Assembly (NCBI GenBank): GCA_903851465.1
Contig: CAINOI010000005.1
Location: 1 to 37,074 of the forward strand
From: an uncultured Bacteroidota bacterium
GTDB lineage: Bacteria > Bacteroidota > Bacteroidia > Chitinophagales > Chitinophagaceae
Direction: 5' to 3'
Length of the DNA stretch: 37,074 nt
Shown here piece after piece: positions 8,230 through 15,852 of this stretch; position 1 is the first letter of the stretch; each line of letters opens with the position of its first letter. The translations under genes and the position numbers were made by a program. The notes under the pieces were generated by a model. That model was not told the DNA's origin. It searched no databases and was given only the letters and a program-made list of their open reading frames with translations.

Positions 8230-9123
8230 CCTCCAAAACTGACACCCGGCTGCACCATTGGCATTCTTTGTCCAGCTGGCGCAATTCCAATGGAAAAAGT
8301 GACTATTTGTGCTCAAGTCCTTGAGTCATGGGGGTATCAGGTGCGCATTGGGAAGACAGTAGGCACTCAATTTGGTCATTTTGCTGCATCCGACCTGGAC
8401 CGACAAAATGAGTTGCAGTCTATGATGGATCATCCTGAAATAGATGCTATTTTATGTGCTCGAGGTGGATATGGATTGAGTAGAATTGTATCCCAATTGG
8501 ACTTTTCAAAAATCAAAGCCCATCCTAAATGGATTATAGGCTTTAGTGATATTACCATTTTACATGCCGCTTTGCAAAAGCAAGGCATACAAAGCATTCA
8601 TGGACCCATGGCCGCAGCATTTGGCAAAGGAGATGCTGGGCTTCCTTATATCATGGCTTTAAAACAAATGCTAGAAGGCGGGGCACTTCCGGTGGAGGCC
8701 AAAGCCCATTCAGCCAATCGTTTAGGCCAATCTGAAGGGGTGTTGGTAGGTGGCAATTTATGCTTGATGACCCATTTAATTGGAAGCGAAAACCAAATGG
8801 TTACCAAAGGCAAAATACTCTGCATCGAGGATGTAGGGGAGTATCATTATAATGTAGATCGTATGCTGATACAATGTAAAAATGCAGGCTTATTGGACGA
8901 ATTAGCTGGTCTAGTCGTGGGCGGTTTCACCGACATGAAAGACGACGCAAAGGCTTTTGGAGAGAATGTTACAGAGCTCATCCTAAGACTTACAAAGGGC
9001 GCCAATTATCCAATTTGCTTTGATTTCCCAATCAGCCATGAATTAAATAATATGCCAGTTCAATTAGGGGCTACCTATCAGTTATCTGTCACTGAGCATG
9101 CAGCTGTTTTAACAAAAATCTAA
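8221..9123 (+). CDS. ldcA: LD-carboxypeptidase (peptidase S66, muramoyl-tetrapeptide carboxypeptidase)
   Basis: Trims the terminal D-Ala from the tetrapeptide stem during peptidoglycan recycling. The 300-aa protein has the S66 layout: ARGGYG near 80, nucleophile Ser109 in GFSDIT, Glu203 in IEDVGEYHYN and His273 in ISHELNN, a consistent Ser-Glu-His triad. There is no signal peptide, in agreement with a cytoplasmic recycling enzyme. The related MccF self-immunity proteins share this fold, so a peptide-antibiotic deacylase role is a minor alternative; nothing nearby suggests microcin synthesis. It is divergent from metG with 27 bp between start codons. Confidence 0.88.
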   Translation: MIQPPKLTPGCTIGILCPAGAIPMEKVTICAQVLESWGYQVRIGKTVGTQFGHFAASDLDRQNELQSMMDHPEIDAILCARGGYGLSRIVSQLDFSKIKAHPKWIIGFSDITILHAALQKQGIQSIHGPMAAAFGKGDAGLPYIMALKQMLEGGALPVEAKAHSANRLGQSEGVLVGGNLCLMTHLIGSENQMVTKGKILCIEDVGEYHYNVDRMLIQCKNAGLLDELAGLVVGGFTDMKDDAKAFGENVTELILRLTKGANYPICFDFPISHELNNMPVQLGATYQLSVTEHAAVLTKI

Positions 9124-9145
9124 AGCCTTCGATACGATAATACAT

Positions 9146-9153
9146 TAAATTTG
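9146..9153 (+). promoter_or_regulatory. Putative -7 promoter box for the Trp/Gly-rich protein gene
   Basis: TAAATTTG fits TAnnTTTG and lies 19 nt before the ATG at 9173. No good -33 TTTG is seen upstream, so this is a moderate call. Confidence 0.35.
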
Positions 9154-9172
9154 TATTCTAAAATTGTATCTC

Positions 9173-10783
9173 ATGCTAAAATCATTTTTCTCTTGTATCG
9201 TTTTTATTTTGGCAGGCCTTCAAGCTGTTACTGCACAATCTTATGTGATGTCTGGTATTGAAAAGACAGATAAAGACCAGATGCAATATGAAGTTTTAGG
9301 AAAAGTTGATGGTCGTTATTGGATCTATAAAAACAACGAAGGCATTGCAACGATTGCGCAATACAATGAACAAATGCAATTAGTGCAACAAAACGATTTA
9401 GTTTTTTTACCAAAAAAATTAAATGCAATTGAGTTTATTACAAAATCAAATAGGGTATTTGCTTTTTATCAGTTTCAAGCAGCAACCACAGTGTATGCGA
9501 TGGTTGCAGAATTAGATGAAAAAGGACAACTCGTTGGCACGCCAATTATTGTAGATACGGCAGAAAAAATTAGACCAGGTTCTGGTACTAAAGTATTTAA
9601 TTTAATAGAAAGTCAAGATCGTTCAAAGTTGCTTTTATTTAGTGTGAACACAACTAATCCTGCTTCAATAAAAATTAAAACAATGGCATTGTCTACGCCA
9701 TTTGCTTTGCTGAACGAAGCAACCATCAGCATCAATGCACAAAATAAAAAAAGCAATCTTTCCGATTTCGCGCTAGATAATAACGGCAATTTATTCTGTT
9801 TAAGAAATGTGGATCAACCAAATGCAGCTCCAGTAGTCAGCTTATTGTATATGGCTGCAGATGGATCAGAAGTGATTGAAGCACCTATCGTAAATAACAG
9901 TTTGATTCTAGATGATATTCGTTTGAAAATTAACAACGGCAATGGAACAGTGCTAATTAATTCATTTTATGCAACAGAAAAGAAGGGCAATGTAGAAGGG
10001 ATGTATTCGTTTATCTGGGATATCGTTTCTAAGCGAAATAGTGTAAGTAATGCAAGTCGTTTTACAGATGCATTGAGAGATGCGGTAACAGACAAAAGAA
10101 ATTTAAAGTATGCTTTTGATGATTTTTATTTTGATCAAGTGCAGCCGAATGCAGATGGCGGTTTTACAATAATTGCAGAAGCTGCAAAAACAAGCTCTAA
10201 TAGAAATGCTTTTTCAAGATGGGACTATTATTGGGGTGGCCCATTTTACAATCCATTTATATTTAGTTATTGGAATAGACCTTTTGGATTTTATCCTTGG
10301 GCAAGATTTGGATGGGGCATGATGCGTCCATGGGGCTGGGGACCAGGCTGGGGTCTTGGTTGGGGCTTTGGTTGGAATAGTTGGATGATGCAGCCTTTTG
10401 GAGGGTTTGGATCTCCTTCTGTGACTTACACTGCAGGCAAAGTGGCGATTTTGAATTTTGATGCAAAGGCGAATATCCAATCTGTAAAAACAATTGATAA
10501 ACAACAATCCGATGTAAATGTCGATCAGTTCATTGGATATGGTCAAATCAACAATACTGCAGGAACCAATTTCTTGTATTACCAAAAATCAAAAGGCATA
10601 AGACAATTGGTACATCAGCAATTGAATGCATCAGGCGCTATTATAAAGGGTAATCCAATTTTGATCAATGAAAAACAAGTAGAGTGGATGCCAAGGTCAT
10701 TAAAACAAGTGGGTGAAAAGGAAGCTATTCTACCGTATCAATCAAAAGGTAAATTAGGGTTTGCTAAAATCACGATTCAGTAG
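9173..10783 (+). CDS. Exported protein of unknown function with a Trp/Gly-rich segment
   Basis: Not recognised as a named family. I prefer the ATG at 9173 (536 aa) over an upstream TTG. It gives MLKSFFSCIVFILAGLQAV followed by TAQ, a clean Sec signal peptide cleaved after Ala near residue 22. Residues ~25-340 and ~415-536 read like beta-rich repeats (YNEQMQLVQQNDLVF, VAELDEKGQLVGTPIIV), similar in feel to propeller blades. Between them, residues about 348-412 hold 11 Trp with many Gly, Pro and aromatic residues (RPWGWGPGWGLGWGFGWNSW). It looks like a flexible hydrophobic insertion or membrane-contact loop. It is followed after 2 nt by a DUF6427 membrane protein gene, so the two are probably co-translated. 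It may be an outer-membrane-facing or periplasmic protein; function is unknown. Confidence 0.8.
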   Translation: MLKSFFSCIVFILAGLQAVTAQSYVMSGIEKTDKDQMQYEVLGKVDGRYWIYKNNEGIATIAQYNEQMQLVQQNDLVFLPKKLNAIEFITKSNRVFAFYQFQAATTVYAMVAELDEKGQLVGTPIIVDTAEKIRPGSGTKVFNLIESQDRSKLLLFSVNTTNPASIKIKTMALSTPFALLNEATISINAQNKKSNLSDFALDNNGNLFCLRNVDQPNAAPVVSLLYMAADGSEVIEAPIVNNSLILDDIRLKINNGNGTVLINSFYATEKKGNVEGMYSFIWDIVSKRNSVSNASRFTDALRDAVTDKRNLKYAFDDFYFDQVQPNADGGFTIIAEAAKTSSNRNAFSRWDYYWGGPFYNPFIFSYWNRPFGFYPWARFGWGMMRPWGWGPGWGLGWGFGWNSWMMQPFGGFGSPSVTYTAGKVAILNFDAKANIQSVKTIDKQQSDVNVDQFIGYGQINNTAGTNFLYYQKSKGIRQLVHQQLNASGAIIKGNPILINEKQVEWMPRSLKQVGEKEAILPYQSKGKLGFAKITIQ

Positions 10784-10785
10784 TT

Positions 10786-11757
10786 ATGGTTTTTTTATTC
10801 AGAGATAGGTCCGACATCAATGTGCTCTTTCTAGTATTATTAAGTGTTGCAGTACATTTTCATTTTTATTGGGAAGCACCTATTGTGATTGCGAATCCGA
10901 CGGATGGTTTACTGGCGTATCTTCTGTTTCATTATATTAAACCTTTGCCGCCTTTAGCGCTCATCATCCTATTTCATTTGATTGTGCTTGTGCAGGCGCT
11001 AAGATTGAATATTTTAGTGAGTCGATTTAAGATGTTTCAACAGGTAAGTTATTTGCCTGCATTTACTTTTGTTATCTTAACAGCTTTATTTCCATTTTGG
11101 GATGCCATTAGTTCTGGTTTGATTGCAAATGCTTTTATTATTTGGATCTTAGTTAAGTTGAATCGATTGTACGATCAGACCCAACCCAAAACACTTGAAT
11201 TTAACATTGGAATGATTGTTGGATGTTCTATTTTATTATACGAGCCTATCGCTATTTTAATACCAGTTGTTATTTTTGCATTAGCCATCATTAGACCATT
11301 CAGATTGACAGAATGGTTGGTTTTGATTATGGGCATCGTATTGCCATTCTACTTTATTTTCACTTTCGTTTTTTTAACTGACACTGCAACAGCATTTACT
11401 GCTTTTTTACCCAAATTAGATTGGGAAAATCCTTTGGCTGCAATGGATGTTAAATCGATTATTGCCTTATCTTTTATGGGTTTACAATTATTAATTGGAG
11501 TATACTTTTGGCAGGATCAACAAAATCGCTTTATTATTCAGGTTAGAAAATATTGGGGTGTGATGTTATTGACCTTGGTGGTGACTTTTTTTCAGCCAAT
11601 TATCTTCTCCTCGCAGGCTTTGTATGCATCTGCTATCGTTTTAGCCCCTTTGGCTAGTTTTATTAGCTTTTGTTACGCTAGCCCTAAACAGTTAATGATT
11701 CCCAATCTCTTATTTTGGATTTCGGCGGGTTTGATTGTGTATAACCACCTTTTTTAG
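10786..11757 (+). CDS. DUF6427-like polytopic membrane protein
   Basis: A 323-aa integral membrane protein with about ten hydrophobic segments spaced over its full length, few charged residues and no signal peptide beyond the first helix. The N-terminal FRDRSDINVLFLVLL, the NPTDGLLAYLL stretch and IRPFRLTEWLVLIMGIVLPF resemble the Bacteroidota-restricted DUF6427 family. That assignment comes from memory of the family pattern, not a search. Function is unknown. It begins 2 nt after the preceding exported protein, which implies coupled expression, and ends 81 nt before purQ, which has its own promoter. Confidence 0.7.
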   Translation: MVFLFRDRSDINVLFLVLLSVAVHFHFYWEAPIVIANPTDGLLAYLLFHYIKPLPPLALIILFHLIVLVQALRLNILVSRFKMFQQVSYLPAFTFVILTALFPFWDAISSGLIANAFIIWILVKLNRLYDQTQPKTLEFNIGMIVGCSILLYEPIAILIPVVIFALAIIRPFRLTEWLVLIMGIVLPFYFIFTFVFLTDTATAFTAFLPKLDWENPLAAMDVKSIIALSFMGLQLLIGVYFWQDQQNRFIIQVRKYWGVMLLTLVVTFFQPIIFSSQALYASAIVLAPLASFISFCYASPKQLMIPNLLFWISAGLIVYNHLF

Positions 11758-11794
11758 GTGTAGAATTTGGGCTTTTTAGCAAAGCATATTTAAG

Positions 11795-11802
11795 TACCTT
11801 TG
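11795..11802 (+). promoter_or_regulatory. purQ promoter -7 box
   Basis: TACCTTTG matches TAnnTTTG and lies 36 nt before the purQ ATG. Upstream -33 matches are poorly spaced. I see no purine riboswitch-like fold in the short leader. Confidence 0.5.
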
Positions 11803-11838
11803 TAGCTCAATTTTACTCAACTTTATAAGCTTAATACT

Positions 11839-12516
11839 ATGAAATTTGGCGTATTGGTTTTCCCTGGTTCAAACTGTGATAGAGACATGCAAGATGCATT
11901 AGAAAAAGACCTTGGTTTTGAAGTGCAAATGCTTTGGCATAAAGACAGTGATTTGTCTCATTTTAACACAGAAGATTGTATTGTTTTGCCAGGTGGGTTC
12001 TCTTACGGAGATTATTTACGTTGTGGCGCGATTGCCAAATTTAGTCCAATGATGCAATCTGTAATTGAATTTGCATCCAAAGGTGGTAAGGTGTTGGGTG
12101 TATGCAATGGCTTTCAAATTTTATGTGAATCAGGCTTATTGCCAGGAGCCTTATTACAAAATGCCAACCAACAGTTTATTTGTAAAAATGTATTTATCAA
12201 ATCCGACAATAGTGGTCCATTGCAAATCCCAATAGCACATGGCGAAGGAAGGTACTTTGCAGATGACGCTACTTTAGCAAGCTTAGAAAAAAACAACCAA
12301 ATCATTTTCCGTTACTGCGATAAAAACGGCAAGATTGGAGGGGAATCTAATCCAAATGGCGCCATTCAAGATATTGCCGGTATTTGCAATGCAGGCAGAA
12401 ATGTATTTGGTATGATGCCACATCCAGAAAGAGCAACCAATCCTGCATTAAATAATACGGACGGTGTTCAGGTATTTGAATTATTAGGTTTGTTGAAAAC
12501 GGCAGCAGCTTTATAA
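11839..12516 (+). CDS. purQ: Phosphoribosylformylglycinamidine synthase, glutaminase subunit
   Basis: Releases ammonia from glutamine for conversion of FGAR to FGAM in purine synthesis, working with PurL and PurS. The 225-aa class I glutamine amidotransferase has the nucleophile Cys89 in [11 protein letters not shown] and the His195/Glu197 pair in MPHPERA. The N-terminal [16 protein letters not shown] and [21 protein letters not shown] are typical of PurQ rather than of other glutaminases. No purL or purS adjoins it, so the complex is encoded at separate loci. Its own promoter lies 36 nt upstream. Confidence 0.97.
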   Translation: MKFGVLVFPGSNCDRDMQDALEKDLGFEVQMLWHKDSDLSHFNTEDCIVLPGGFSYGDYLRCGAIAKFSPMMQSVIEFASKGGKVLGVCNGFQILCESGLLPGALLQNANQQFICKNVFIKSDNSGPLQIPIAHGEGRYFADDATLASLEKNNQIIFRYCDKNGKIGGESNPNGAIQDIAGICNAGRNVFGMMPHPERATNPALNNTDGVQVFELLGLLKTAAAL

Positions 12517-12518
12517 TT

Positions 12519-12547
12519 TTTGTTAGAAATAGGCGGTGCTAGTTTTG
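12519..12547 (+). promoter_or_regulatory. Promoter of the DsbD alpha-domain gene (TTTG-N17-TAGTTTTG)
   Basis: TTTG at 12519-12522 and TAGTTTTG at 12540-12547 are separated by 17 nt. The box lies 29 nt before the ATG at 12577 and just after the purQ stop, so this gene can be transcribed separately from purQ. Confidence 0.5.
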
Positions 12548-12576
12548 GCAGTATTCATTTTTAAAAAATTGTTCTG

Positions 12577-13026
12577 ATGAAAAAAATATTTCTTGCCTTA
12601 TTTATATTAATGGTTGCTTTACAGAGTCAATCCCAAAAATTAGCTCCAGTCAAATGGACTTACCAAGCAGTTAAGACAGGAGATAAAAAGTACAATGTCA
12701 TCATCACAGCAAACGTAGATGCGCCTTGGCATATCTATTCTCAATTTGTAAAAAAAGGACCTGTTCCAACCACAGTGCAGTTTGCTAAAAACCCATTGGT
12801 GCTTTTAAATGGTACGACAAAGGAAATTGGTCAGTTGGAGAAGAAATTTGATAAAAATTTTGACGCTGTGATTGGTTCTTTTGGAGGCAAAGTACAATTT
12901 ATACAAGCAATCGCTTTGAAAGTAACCACCAAGACAAAGTTAACTGGCACCATTGAATATATGGTTTGCAATGAGGAAAGATGTTTGCCTCCAACAAAAC
13001 AAAGTTTCGAAGTGGATATTCAATAA
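12577..13026 (+). CDS. Exported DsbD N-terminal (alpha) domain protein, free-standing
   Basis: A 149-aa periplasmic thiol-redox protein. Residues 1-19 form a Sec signal (KKIFLALFILMVALQSQSQ). The rest fits the DsbD alpha-domain/'disulphide bond corrector' fold (PF11412): DAPWHIYSQF near 48-57 and the redox pair Cys131-Cys136 in YMVCNEERCLPP. In DsbD this domain receives electrons from the membrane core and hands them to periplasmic targets. It lies 49 nt upstream of a full DsbD whose own N-terminal domain lacks the Cys pair, so this protein probably supplies the missing exchange activity (inference). Confidence 0.85.
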   Translation: MKKIFLALFILMVALQSQSQKLAPVKWTYQAVKTGDKKYNVIITANVDAPWHIYSQFVKKGPVPTTVQFAKNPLVLLNGTTKEIGQLEKKFDKNFDAVIGSFGGKVQFIQAIALKVTTKTKLTGTIEYMVCNEERCLPPTKQSFEVDIQ

Positions 13027-13075
13027 TTTTAGAATCCATCATTCTTATAAAAGGCTATGAAGCCAAACCTTATTC

Positions 13076-15001
13076 ATGCGTAATTTATTTTTGACTTTTA
13101 TAGCGTTTTTCTTGACTGTATCACAGTTGCAAGCACAAGCAGATAGTATTGCAAAAGCGACTGTCCAAATCTCAGCTAAGAATGATTCTGTATATGCGAT
13201 ACAAGTAAGCGTAAAAGTGCAAGCAGGATGGAAAGTCTATGACGCCAATGCAGAAGGAGTAGAAGCGCCCAATTTAAAATATACTTTAGAAACAGCGGTG
13301 CCTTTAAACAAGCCAACCTATTCTGTAGCTGCTCAAGCACAAAAAGATATTTTATTTACGAATGCAAAAGTCTTCACAGGACAATTTGATATCACAGAAG
13401 AATTGGTGATTCATGGATTTCAACCAGATAGTTTAAAAGGGGTCGTGGTGATGAGTGTTGGCAAGGAGTCCTCTTTTTATGTGATTGAATTGCCTATTGC
13501 AATGCCATTGGCCAATGGAAAAAAAGGAAGCAGTTTCAATATCTTACTTCCTGAGTCGGCTCTTAAGGCACCTGAAAATGCATGTGGTGAAACAACCACG
13601 AACACAAGTGCCGATAGTGGTGCTTGGGGTGTCTTCTTTTTAGGATTTTTAGGTGGATTGATTGCATTGGTTACGCCATGTGTTTTTCCAATGATACCTG
13701 TGACAGTTTCTTTTTTCACTAAAAGATCTAAGACCAGAAAACAAGGCATACAAAATGGATTAATCTATGGCTTGAGCATTTTTTTAATTTATGTGTTGGC
13801 GAGTGTGCCTTTTCATATTGTAGGCAATGTGCAACCAGAAATTTTCAATAGCATTTCTACCAATGCATGGTTGAACATTGCTTTCTTTGCCATCTTTATT
13901 TTCTTTTCAATCTCTTTCTTTGGATACTTTGAAATTAGTTTGCCTTCGGGCATAGCCAATAAAGCAGATGCGAAGAGCGGCTTGGGAAGTTTAGGCGGAA
14001 TTTTTTTCATGGCCATCACTTTAGCGATTGTATCCTTCTCATGCACAGGACCAATCTTAGGGACTTTATTAGTAGGATCATTACAAGGAGGCGCCTGGGC
14101 ATTAACACAAGGGATGGCAGGCTTTGGATTGGCATTGGCTTTACCATTTACTTTATTTGCCATCTTCCCACAATGGCTTCAGAGCTTACCAAAATCGGGC
14201 GGCTGGTTGGATACCGTAAAAAAAGTATTGGCCTTTGTTGAATTGGCATTGGCCTTTAAGTTTTTATCCAACGCAGATTTAGTGCAACATTGGGGATTGT
14301 TAAAAAGAGAAGTCTTTATTGGTATATGGATTTTAATTAGTCTTGGATTGACTGCTTACCTCTTCGGTTTCTTATTATTACCACACGATGTCAAAGGACA
14401 AAAGATTGCACTAGGCCGAAAATTATTAGGCGGATTATCATTGGGTTTTGCATTGTATTTAGGTGCAGGATTGATGCCTCAAAATGCCAATAATTTAAAA
14501 TTATTAAGTGGATTCCCTCCACCAACACATTATAGCTTATTTGCAACTGATAGTTCAAGCCATGGCTTGAAAGCAAATGTAGTCAATGACTATACCAAGG
14601 CTTTGGAAATGGCGAAGGCGCAACAAAAACCCATCTTAATTGATTTTACTGGTTGGGCTTGTGTGAATTGTAGGAAAATGGAAGAGCAGGTATGGACAGA
14701 TCCTGCGGTACAAAAATTTATCCAAGAAAATTTCATTTTACTTTCTTTATATGTAGATGATCGCGCTAATTTACCAGTAGCAGAACGTTTTGTTTACACC
14801 ACACAAGCTGGACAACAAAAACAAATTAATACCGTAGCAGATTTATGGGCAACATTTGAGACCGAAAATTTCAATCAATCCTCACAACCATTATATGTTG
14901 TTTTGAGTCCAGACCAAGTGTTACAATCCAATCCAGTTGGCTATACACCAGATATCCAACAATATTTAGAATGGTTAAAATGCAGCGCTAAGAAAAAATA
15001 A
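13076..15001 (+). CDS. dsbD: Thiol:disulfide interchange protein DsbD
   Basis: Carries reducing power from cytoplasmic thioredoxin to the periplasm, for disulfide repair and cytochrome c maturation. It has a signal peptide (1-21), a periplasmic N-terminal domain (about 22-165), a transmembrane core (about 185-465) with the paired cysteines Cys202 (VTPCVFPMIPV) and Cys323 (SFSCTGPILG), and a C-terminal thioredoxin-like domain with Cys529-x-x-Cys532 in GWACVNC. The 641-aa length is normal. Oddity: the N-terminal domain has no Cys pair (its only nearby Cys is Cys170), while the preceding small gene encodes the same domain with the pair. The gene ends in a 16-bp-stem terminator. Confidence 0.95.
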   Translation: MRNLFLTFIAFFLTVSQLQAQADSIAKATVQISAKNDSVYAIQVSVKVQAGWKVYDANAEGVEAPNLKYTLETAVPLNKPTYSVAAQAQKDILFTNAKVFTGQFDITEELVIHGFQPDSLKGVVVMSVGKESSFYVIELPIAMPLANGKKGSSFNILLPESALKAPENACGETTTNTSADSGAWGVFFLGFLGGLIALVTPCVFPMIPVTVSFFTKRSKTRKQGIQNGLIYGLSIFLIYVLASVPFHIVGNVQPEIFNSISTNAWLNIAFFAIFIFFSISFFGYFEISLPSGIANKADAKSGLGSLGGIFFMAITLAIVSFSCTGPILGTLLVGSLQGGAWALTQGMAGFGLALALPFTLFAIFPQWLQSLPKSGGWLDTVKKVLAFVELALAFKFLSNADLVQHWGLLKREVFIGIWILISLGLTAYLFGFLLLPHDVKGQKIALGRKLLGGLSLGFALYLGAGLMPQNANNLKLLSGFPPPTHYSLFATDSSSHGLKANVVNDYTKALEMAKAQQKPILIDFTGWACVNCRKMEEQVWTDPAVQKFIQENFILLSLYVDDRANLPVAERFVYTTQAGQQKQINTVADLWATFETENFNQSSQPLYVVLSPDQVLQSNPVGYTPDIQQYLEWLKCSAKKK

Positions 15002-15011
15002 AAAAAATTTC

Positions 15012-15047
15012 AAATAAAGAAGGCCCCGAATGGGGCCTTCTTTATTT
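15012..15047. terminator. Bidirectional terminator between dsbD and the ECF sigma gene
   Basis: AAATAAAGAAGGCCCC (15012-15027) pairs perfectly over 16 bp with GGGGCCTTCTTTATTT (15032-15047) around the loop GAAT. It serves converging transcripts from both sides and shares the AAGGCCCC core with the stems at 3310 and 5891. Confidence 0.88.
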
Positions 15048-15071
15048 ATTGGAGCACTTTTCTTTTTAAAA

Positions 15072-15653
15072 CTACATCGTCATGCCGCGCTCGTTCATCA
15101 TTTTTCTTAAGTTAATTAAACCATAACGCATTCTTCCTAAAGCTGTATTGATACTGCAGTTGGTCAAAGTCGCAATTTCTTTAAAACTAAAATTGGCGTA
15201 GTGTCTTAACACAATGATCTCTCTTTGTTCTTCCGGTAATAAATCAACTAGTTCTTGAATATTTTTATGTGTTTGTGCACGGGTCATTTTATAGTCGGCA
15301 GAATGATCGGTATGCTTAATCACTTCAAAAATATCTTGGTCATCACTGGTTTTAATAACTGGGGTGCGTTTTACTTTTCTAAAATGGTCCACACAAAAAT
15401 TATGCGTAATTCTTAAAGCCCAAGGTAGAAACTTACCTTCTTCGGCATATTTTCCTTTCTTTAAGTTGTCAATGATTTTAATAAAAATTTCTTGGATTAA
15501 ATCCTCGGCTAAATAGCTGTCTTTCACCATAAATAAAATGGTGTTGAAGATTTTTTCTTGGTAACGATCAATCAAGGCATCGAAAGCACGGGTATTGCCT
15601 CCTTGAAATGATTGGATTAGTTCGTTGTCTGTCAGTTCAACTACTTTGTTCAT
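15072..15653 (-). CDS. ECF-type RNA polymerase sigma-70 family factor
   Basis: A 193-aa alternative sigma factor. Region 2 is seen in FDALIDRYQEKIFNTILFMV, AEDLIQEIFIKIIDNL and WALRITHNFCVDHFRK. Region 4 helix-turn-helix is seen in LLPEEQREIIVLRHYANFSFKEIATL through TALGRMRYGLINLRKMM. No anti-sigma factor (FecR-like or zinc-type) gene and no TonB receptor gene lies next to it, so it is not a FecI-type iron or polysaccharide sensor pair. Its targets cannot be told. It is divergent from uvrA across 199 bp; no clear TAnnTTTG box is seen in front of it. Confidence 0.93.
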   Translation of the reverse strand: MNKVVELTDNELIQSFQGGNTRAFDALIDRYQEKIFNTILFMVKDSYLAEDLIQEIFIKIIDNLKKGKYAEEGKFLPWALRITHNFCVDHFRKVKRTPVIKTSDDQDIFEVIKHTDHSADYKMTRAQTHKNIQELVDLLPEEQREIIVLRHYANFSFKEIATLTNCSINTALGRMRYGLINLRKMMNERGMTM

Positions 15654-15840
15654 GTTTATTTTTTATAGGTTGTTCTTAGTTCTGGTAGTAGGGCTACCTC
15701 TGGATTATATATGAAAATTACAAGCTTATTGTGCCCGATTCGTAGATGTGGGAAACAAGAATTTTGCTTCGAGGATATCCACATTGTATTATTTACAATA
15801 ATATTAAGGTAGAACACAACCAAATAGGGCATGATGGTGT

Positions 15841-15848
15841 TATTTTTG
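15841..15848 (+). promoter_or_regulatory. uvrA -7 promoter box, 4 nt before the start codon
   Basis: TATTTTTG matches TAnnTTTG and ends four bases before the uvrA ATG at 15853. It predicts an mRNA with essentially no leader. No convincing -33 TTTG is seen about 20 nt upstream. No SOS-box-like palindrome was noticed in the 199-bp intergenic region. Confidence 0.4.
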
Positions 15849-15852
15849 TACT

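Noticed and set aside
8221..9123. MccF-like microcin immunity role for the S66 peptidase
   Set aside because: The fold allows it, but no microcin or peptide-synthesis gene is near and the neighbourhood is housekeeping.
13057..13083. Eight-codon mini-frame (ATG at 13057) overlapping the dsbD start
   Set aside because: It could couple translation to dsbD, but a frame this short arises easily by chance and no supporting pattern is visible.
15654..15852. SOS box or small RNA in the sigma-uvrA gap
   Set aside because: Only a 5-bp GGTAG/CTACC hairpin near 15680 is seen; no LexA-type palindrome and no terminator-bounded unit.
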